Below, piece after piece: positions 31,591 to 35,745 of a stretch of 35,745 nt of DNA. The stretch is taken from positions 1 to 35,745 of the forward strand of contig LAZY01000049.1 in the NCBI GenBank assembly GCA_001013295.1, given 5' to 3'. The number at the start of each line of letters is the position of its first letter. The first letter of the stretch is position 1. Made by a program: the position numbers and the translations under genes. The notes beneath the pieces were generated by a model, which did not search any database, was not told where the DNA came from, and saw nothing but the letters and a program-made list of their open reading frames with translations. Source of the DNA: Chryseobacterium indologenes (GTDB lineage Bacteria; Bacteroidota; Bacteroidia; Flavobacteriales; Weeksellaceae).

Positions 31591-31847
31591 ATGGTATGGG
31601 ATTGAGTATACAAGATAGGAAAAATGGAGGAGATAAGAAAATTCAATCTTTTCCACTGAAAATTTCTCTCTGACGAATCTGGTTTTTTCATCCTGAATAG
31701 AGATAAAAGCCATATCTGAAACTTCATATGATTAGTAATTTCAGCTTCCTAGTTGATGATCATTGAGTTTTGATCAATATAAAAAAAACTGAAATTCACA
31801 TCAGAAATTTAGCTATCTTCAATAGGTTGAAATATAATAATGCTTCA

Positions 31848-32771
31848 ATGAAGAAAGTCTTTTTAATCCTTTTATTCTCTGTGAATCTGATGGCACAGAA
31901 GACTACTGTTTCGGAAGCTCTTCCCTCCATCCCTCTGTGGGTGAAAATACCGGATGGGCCCGGGCCTGGAGGAGAATGTATCCGCTCACCCAAAGGCTCT
32001 CTTACTCATATTAGCGTCCCAAAACTGAAGATTCATCAGCCTGCGAACCCCAATGGAATTGGCGTTCTGGTGATCAGTGGAGGAGGGTATGCTCATATTG
32101 AGTCGGGGTCAGAAGGGTATCCCGTAGGAGAATGGCTAAAATCTAAAGGAATTACTGCTTTTGAGCTGGAGTATAGACTTCCTGGAGAAGGATGGGCTTC
32201 AAGATCGGTTCCTTTTCAGGATGCACAACGTGCACTAAGAATCATAAGAAGCAATGCAGAAAAGTATAAACTCAACCCACATAAAATAGGAGTGCTTGGA
32301 TTTTCGGCAGGTGGACATTTGGCAGGATATATTTCTTCTACCTTCGATACGGTTTACTATCCGCCGCAGGATGCCGTTGATCAGATTTCTGCCCGGCCTG
32401 ATTTTACGGGAATGATCTATCCTGTGGTATCGATGCTGCCTCCTAATAACAATACCCATTCTTTTAAATCACTACTTGGAAATGCTCCAGAAATGCAGGA
32501 TCAAGTCAGACTTTCTGTGGAGAAACAGGTAAGTGCTCAAACTCCAATAACTTTTCTGGCTCAATCTGAAGACGACCCTATTTCGCCTGTAGAAAACAGT
32601 ATTCTGATGTACCAGGCATTAAAGAACAATAAAGTCCCGGCAGAACTGCATTTGTTCCAATCAGGTGGGCATGGCTGGGGATTAGGAAAAAAAGGGACTA
32701 ATACCATTGAATGGCCGGATTTGTTTTTAAACTGGTTACAAGTGAATGGGATTTACACCAGAACAAAATAG
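31848..32771 (+). CDS. secreted alpha/beta-hydrolase, acetyl-xylan-esterase-like (BD-FAE type)
   Basis: A 307-residue protein with a signal peptide (KKVFLILLFSVNLMAQ, 2-17). The mature part has an oxyanion GGGY (about 88-91), the nucleophile elbow GFSAGGHLAG (about 167-176), the acid in SEDDPISPVENS (about 244-255), and His in SGGHGWGLG (about 276-284). This is the arrangement of BD-FAE/xylan-acetylesterase-type carbohydrate esterases, which remove acetyl groups from plant polysaccharide outside the cell. No glycoside hydrolases or SusC/D genes lie near. Start at 31848, as the longer frame adds 26 residues before the signal peptide. The 31591-31847 gap has no other feature that I can support. 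Confidence 0.85.
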   Translation: MKKVFLILLFSVNLMAQKTTVSEALPSIPLWVKIPDGPGPGGECIRSPKGSLTHISVPKLKIHQPANPNGIGVLVISGGGYAHIESGSEGYPVGEWLKSKGITAFELEYRLPGEGWASRSVPFQDAQRALRIIRSNAEKYKLNPHKIGVLGFSAGGHLAGYISSTFDTVYYPPQDAVDQISARPDFTGMIYPVVSMLPPNNNTHSFKSLLGNAPEMQDQVRLSVEKQVSAQTPITFLAQSEDDPISPVENSILMYQALKNNKVPAELHLFQSGGHGWGLGKKGTNTIEWPDLFLNWLQVNGIYTRTK

Positions 32772-32801
32772 TCTTTCGGTGAAAATGTAAATATCTTTTT
32801 G

Positions 32802-33728
32802 TTATTCAACTTTCTGTCTTTTGAACATTTCAGGCTTATAATTGATGATAAAAACTCCACAGATGATCAAAGCTGCTGCAAGAATGAATTTAAATGAAAT
32901 CTGCTCGTCCATAATCAGCCAGCCTAAAAATATGGCAATGATTGTATTGATATACGCCAATATGGAAACCTGCACCGGAGAAATTTTGGTTAAAGCATAA
33001 TGGAAGGCAAAAAAAGCCGCTACAGATCCAAAAACAGAAAGATACAGCATGGCTGAAATACTCTTTAAACTCCAGTTGCCAAAATTATAATTTTCAGAAA
33101 ACAGAAAAGCCAGGATAATCTGAACAATGCCGGCAAAAAGAAACTGATAAAACAGATTCAGGGTGATATTTCCACTTTGGATATTTAATTTTTTGGTGAA
33201 AATAGTTCCTGATGCCCATCCGGAAATGGCGCAGAAAAGAAAGATCATCCCCATTCGGTAGTCGGGATTGGCAAGATCCTGAAGGCCATCCCAGAAAATA
33301 AAAAGGATTCCGCTGAAACACATCAGCACCCCGGCAAAAGCTCTGAAACTGAATTTCTGTAATCCTACAGCCACACTTCCCAGAAATACAACAATAGGGG
33401 AGCAGGCGCTGATCAGGGAAGCCAGACTGCTCGATACCGTTTCTTCTGCAACTGTAGTCATCCCGTTAGCGATCACCAGCATCAAAGAAGCGAAAATGAT
33501 CTGATACCCCAGACTTTTCCAGCCGATCCATTTGAATTCCTTTTTGGAAATAAGAAGAAAAAACATGATGACTGAAGCCAGAAACTGGCGGATTCCTGCT
33601 ACAAACCATGCGGGAATAGTTTCCACAGCCACACGAATGGCAAGAAATGTAGTTCCCCAAACAAGGGCAACAGTAAGAACGGCAAAAATGAGTTTATAAT
33701 CTTTCAAGGTAAAGTAAAGTCTAACCAT
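32802..33728 (-). CDS. EamA/DMT-family transporter
   Basis: A 308-residue inner-membrane protein with ten hydrophobic segments in two EamA repeats: FAVLTVALVWGTTFLAIRVAV (about 14-34) starts the first, GMIFLFCAISGWASGTIFTKK (about 160-180) the second. It probably exports amino acids or related metabolites. Two starts compete. ATG at 33728 touches the -7 box TAAATTTG (33729-33736), so a transcript from it would not include the ATG; TTG at 33707 would then be the real start, giving LKDYKLIFAVL, a typical N terminus. The frame extending to 33923 encodes tandem-repeat DNA and is rejected. Confidence 0.88.
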   Translation of the reverse strand: MVRLYFTLKDYKLIFAVLTVALVWGTTFLAIRVAVETIPAWFVAGIRQFLASVIMFFLLISKKEFKWIGWKSLGYQIIFASLMLVIANGMTTVAEETVSSSLASLISACSPIVVFLGSVAVGLQKFSFRAFAGVLMCFSGILFIFWDGLQDLANPDYRMGMIFLFCAISGWASGTIFTKKLNIQSGNITLNLFYQFLFAGIVQIILAFLFSENYNFGNWSLKSISAMLYLSVFGSVAAFFAFHYALTKISPVQVSILAYINTIIAIFLGWLIMDEQISFKFILAAALIICGVFIINYKPEMFKRQKVE

Positions 33729-33736
33729 CAAATTTA
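33729..33736 (-). promoter_or_regulatory. -7 element of the EamA gene
   Basis: Reads TAAATTTG on the minus strand, directly before the ATG at 33728. It favours the TTG at 33707 as start codon. Confidence 0.5.
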
Positions 33737-33806
33737 CCGGTTTTAAAATGAATCGGATGGGTACAGTTGTAGTTATTTTGGGTGATACAGATACAGGGGG
33801 ATTATG

Positions 33807-33827
33807 GGTAATAGGTAATAGGTAATG
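33807..33827. repeat. three-copy GGTAATA tandem repeat
   Basis: GGTAATA, GGTAATA and GGTAATG follow in tandem. The array lies in the 210-bp gap between the EamA gene and purE, which otherwise holds only their promoters. Confidence 0.6.
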
Positions 33828-33910
33828 AGGGACTGTAAAAGGTAAATAGTATGGAGACACAAATAATCTTCGGCTTTCTGCTTCAGGTTCTTTCTTAATT
33901 TTTAATTTTT

Positions 33911-33918
33911 TATCTTTG
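33911..33918 (+). promoter_or_regulatory. -7 element of purE
   Basis: TATCTTTG, 21 bases before the purE ATG, giving a predicted leader of about 17 nt. Confidence 0.55.
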
Positions 33919-33939
33919 AACATCTAATAAAAATTGAAG

Positions 33940-34443
33940 ATGGTAGGAATTATAATGGGCAGTCAGAGTGATCTGCCGATCATGGAACAGGCTGCAAATT
34001 TTCTGAAAAGTCTGGACATCCCCTATGAACTGACTGTAGTTTCAGCACACAGAACACCGGAAAGAATGTTCGATTACGCAAAGACTGCTAAAGAAAGAGG
34101 ACTAAAGGTAATCGTGGCCGGAGCAGGAGGAGCTGCTCACCTTCCCGGGATGGTCGCAAGCTGTACAACACTTCCGGTAATCGGGGTTCCGATCTTGTCC
34201 AGCAATTCTATCGATGGATGGGATTCTGTTTTGTCAATTCTTCAGATGCCTGGAGGGATTCCTGTAGCAACAGTAGCATTGAACGGCGCATTGAATGCAG
34301 GAATTTTAGCAGCTAAAATCTTAGGAAGTGCAGATGCTCAGGTGGCTGAAAATCTTCAGAAATATCAGGACTCTCTGAAAGACAAAGTTTTAGGGACAGT
34401 AGATGATATTAAGGCTCAGCATCCGAATCATTTTGATTTGTAA
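33940..34443 (+). CDS. purE: N5-carboxyaminoimidazole ribonucleotide mutase
   Basis: A 167-residue class-I PurE, which moves the carboxyl of N5-CAIR to give CAIR in purine synthesis, following PurK. GSQSDLPIM (7-15), the active-site VVSAHRTPERM (33-43), AGAGGAAHLPGMVAS (60-74) and GGIPVATVALNGALNAGILA (105-124) are the signature blocks. Start at the ATG rather than the in-frame TTG two codons earlier, as the family begins at this Met. It is a single gene; purK is 7.3 kb upstream. A strong terminator follows. Confidence 0.96.
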   Translation: MVGIIMGSQSDLPIMEQAANFLKSLDIPYELTVVSAHRTPERMFDYAKTAKERGLKVIVAGAGGAAHLPGMVASCTTLPVIGVPILSSNSIDGWDSVLSILQMPGGIPVATVALNGALNAGILAAKILGSADAQVAENLQKYQDSLKDKVLGTVDDIKAQHPNHFDL

Positions 34444-34497
34444 AACCATGTTTATTGGCTAGTGTAACATTGTGCTTTAAAACATTGATCAATAATT

Positions 34498-34527
34498 AAA
34501 CGGGTGATTTTCATCCGTTTCTTTTTT
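34498..34527 (+). terminator. terminator of purE
   Basis: A 10-bp stem with one G-T pair (34498-34507 with 34511-34520), TTT loop, then CTTTTTT. It lies 55 bases behind purE. Confidence 0.85.
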
Positions 34528-34581
34528 GTACTTATTCGCATAAAGGTGCGTCTGATAGGATCAAATGTTTTTCTTTGTTAT

Positions 34582-35169
34582 TTAATCAATTATATGATAA
34601 CGTTCCAGTACTTTCGGATCTATTTTTAAATCAGGGCGGAAGTGCATAATTCCTTTTACAAAATGGGCGAGCAGTACATTAGAATTGCGTACAATAGTTG
34701 TTGTTTTAAATTGTACGGGTTGAGCTTTTATGTTATCCAATTCGTTTTTAGTAAAAATGTAAAGTTCAAAATTGCTTTCTGAATACCCTCTATCCGTCCA
34801 TAATACATCATAGAGGCCACCTTCATTATTGGCGGAAAGTGATTCGTAAAGAAGAGATTGAGGCGGAGTGTTTTCACCATAATGATGCAGTCCTTTTTCA
34901 TCTACCTGTATTTGGTTATATCTGGGGTTCTTTGACTGGTATTCTGCTACAGCCATCCATGTCAGAAAGGATAGTACAGGCACTGAAAATCCTAATATGA
35001 TCAATCTGATTTCGGTTTCTTTTACCCAGAAAGAGAAAATAATCATGCCTGCCAGTGAGCCCAATATCAATATAAAAAGGGCTAACAAAAAGATTCTTAA
35101 GACCGTTGTAAGTCCTTTAGCAGGTAGAGATGATAATGATTGGAAGTTCTTTTCGGACTGCGATACCAT
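34582..35169 (-). CDS. membrane protein of unknown function
   Basis: A 195-residue protein with two close hydrophobic segments (about 24-48 and 55-72) and a C-terminal soluble domain of about 120 residues, which reads KNPRYNQIQVDEKGLHHYGEN at its start, as if it were a PH-like beta domain with the signal of a transcription-independent membrane sensor, though I cannot assign a family. Transcribed alone or together with the YiaA-like gene upstream; a hairpin lies between the two. Confidence 0.65.
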   Translation of the reverse strand: MVSQSEKNFQSLSSLPAKGLTTVLRIFLLALFILILGSLAGMIIFSFWVKETEIRLIILGFSVPVLSFLTWMAVAEYQSKNPRYNQIQVDEKGLHHYGENTPPQSLLYESLSANNEGGLYDVLWTDRGYSESNFELYIFTKNELDNIKAQPVQFKTTTIVRNSNVLLAHFVKGIMHFRPDLKIDPKVLERYHIID

Positions 35170-35188
35170 GAATTTGTTATTTAAAGAG

Positions 35189-35216
35189 AAAAACCCTCCG
35201 GATATGGAGAGTTTTT
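35189..35216. terminator. hairpin terminator after the YiaA-like gene
   Basis: AAAAAC-C-CTCC (35189-35199) pairs with GGAG-A-GTTTTT (35206-35216), one mismatch. The outer A and T runs make it bidirectional. It starts 4 bases behind the minus-strand stop at 35220. Confidence 0.75.
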
Positions 35217-35219
35217 GTA

Positions 35220-35612
35220 TTATTCCTGAAGCATATTGTCTCTGGTATTCTTTTGGACAGCGATGGCCCCGAAAAGTGCCAGGAGAAATGCAAAAGCATA
35301 GAATCCTTTTTCACTCGGAAGTATGGTCGCATTCCAAAGTCCGATAGCAAGCAATACGATGGAAGATAAGGTGGCGAACCAGCAAATCCCGTAATAAATA
35401 TCGGTTACCTGAATATTTTCTAATCTGTCACGGACGGCTTTCTGTAAAGAAACAACAGCAAATAGACCATAAAGAAGGATCGTGAAATAGTAGCCTTTCT
35501 CATTCAGCTGCATTTCTGCTCTTGCAAGCCCTACAATAAAACCGATCATTCCTGCTCCCAATGCCACCCAAGATGCGGCGACAAATGCATTCGATACTCT
35601 TTGTTTTTTCAT
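35220..35612 (-). CDS. YiaA/YiaB-family inner-membrane protein
   Basis: A 130-residue protein with four hydrophobic helices in two similar halves (about 9-29 and 43-58; 73-93 and 101-117). Each half has a short ending of the form F(x)LLxGLFAVVSLQKAVRD and FLLALFGAIAVQKNTRD, which is the YiaA/YiaB two-helix repeat. Its role is not known in any organism. Near-consensus -7 box TATATTTA about 25 bases upstream. Confidence 0.82.
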   Translation of the reverse strand: MKKQRVSNAFVAASWVALGAGMIGFIVGLARAEMQLNEKGYYFTILLYGLFAVVSLQKAVRDRLENIQVTDIYYGICWFATLSSIVLLAIGLWNATILPSEKGFYAFAFLLALFGAIAVQKNTRDNMLQE

Positions 35613-35702
35613 GAATTAATGTTTTAAGAGTCTAAATATATTCTGATTCTCCGCAAACACACCTAATATTTTTAGTATATTAGCGCTCAAAAAGCAGGGA
35701 TT

Positions 35703-35745
35703 ATGAACATATTCAGTTTTACGGCTCATTTCGGTTCGGAGGAAG
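35703..35745 (+). CDS. start of a possible IS1595-type transposase, cut by the window
   Basis: The last 43 bases give MNIFSFTAHFGSEE in an open frame to the window edge. The MNIF.F...F..E start is the one I recall for IS1595-group transposases of Bacteroidota, which go on with a zinc-finger and a DDE domain. Only 14 residues can be judged, so this stays weak. No terminal inverted repeat can be named in the 90 bases upstream. Confidence 0.35.
   Translation, partial: MNIFSFTAHFGSEE

Noticed and set aside
33729..33923. N-terminal extension of the EamA transporter
   Set aside because: The extra 65 residues are translated from tandem repeat and promoter DNA and have no counterpart in the family.

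Overview
The window looks like chromosome from a Bacteroidota bacterium of the Flavobacteriia, most like Chryseobacterium or a close relative. The evidence is an AT-rich sequence, at least a dozen -7 elements of the Bacteroidota type TAnnTTTG, weak or absent Shine-Dalgarno sites, several TTG or GTG starts, a mevalonate-pathway gene (mvaD), and housekeeping proteins with flavobacterial character (MutS2 without a Smr domain, DUF1543, DUF456, SH3-type secreted proteins). This placement comes from protein recall, not from a search.

Layout. 1-2.6 kb: a hotdog acyl-CoA thioesterase preceded by a clear cobalamin riboswitch, a secreted SH3-like protein and a membrane protein. 2.6-7.7 kb: mutS2, a decayed secreted ORF, a small lysine-rich secreted protein, a GNAT acetyltransferase, an OafA-like acyltransferase and ung. 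7.7-10 kb, minus strand: DUF456 protein with a small lipoprotein, and a larger lipoprotein carrying an inserted CHK...AHxxHGD..GSC motif. 10.2-13.3 kb: MscS/YbdG-type channel, pdxJ and an alpha/beta hydrolase.

13.4-16.0 kb is the main point of interest: a compact microviridin-type graspetide (omega-ester/omega-amide RiPP) operon. Two precursor peptides with near-identical leaders (PFFASFLEKQ helix, KGGG) end in TLKYPSDGDD cores. A hairpin terminator/attenuator follows, then two ATP-grasp ligases, MvdC/MdnB-like and MvdD/MdnC-like, overlapping by 8 bp. No transporter, protease or N-acetyltransferase lies next to it. The spacer of precursor 1 holds an internal duplication and both precursors hold degenerate Thr/Ser...Asp-Asp segments that might be extra core sites. 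Behind the operon is a 600-bp gene-free stretch with a strong palindrome and an 85-bp imperfect direct repeat.

16.6-20.7 kb: NAD-dependent epimerase plus acyl-CoA synthetase (4-bp overlap), then mvaD. 20.7-26.6 kb: a membrane endonuclease/exonuclease/phosphatase protein, an SnoaL-like secreted protein with a membrane protein and a VOC protein in series, a TauE/SafE plus DUF1634 pair, a DUF1543 protein and purK. 26.8-31.6 kb, minus strand: a small anchored protein, two tandem SH3 paralogues with TTG starts, a CPA2 antiporter and a lipoprotein. 31.8-35.7 kb: a secreted esterase-like hydrolase, an EamA exporter, purE, two membrane proteins and, at the right edge, the first 14 codons of what may be an IS1595-type transposase. 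The noncoding gaps repeatedly carry short palindromes and simple repeats that look like families dispersed in the genome.
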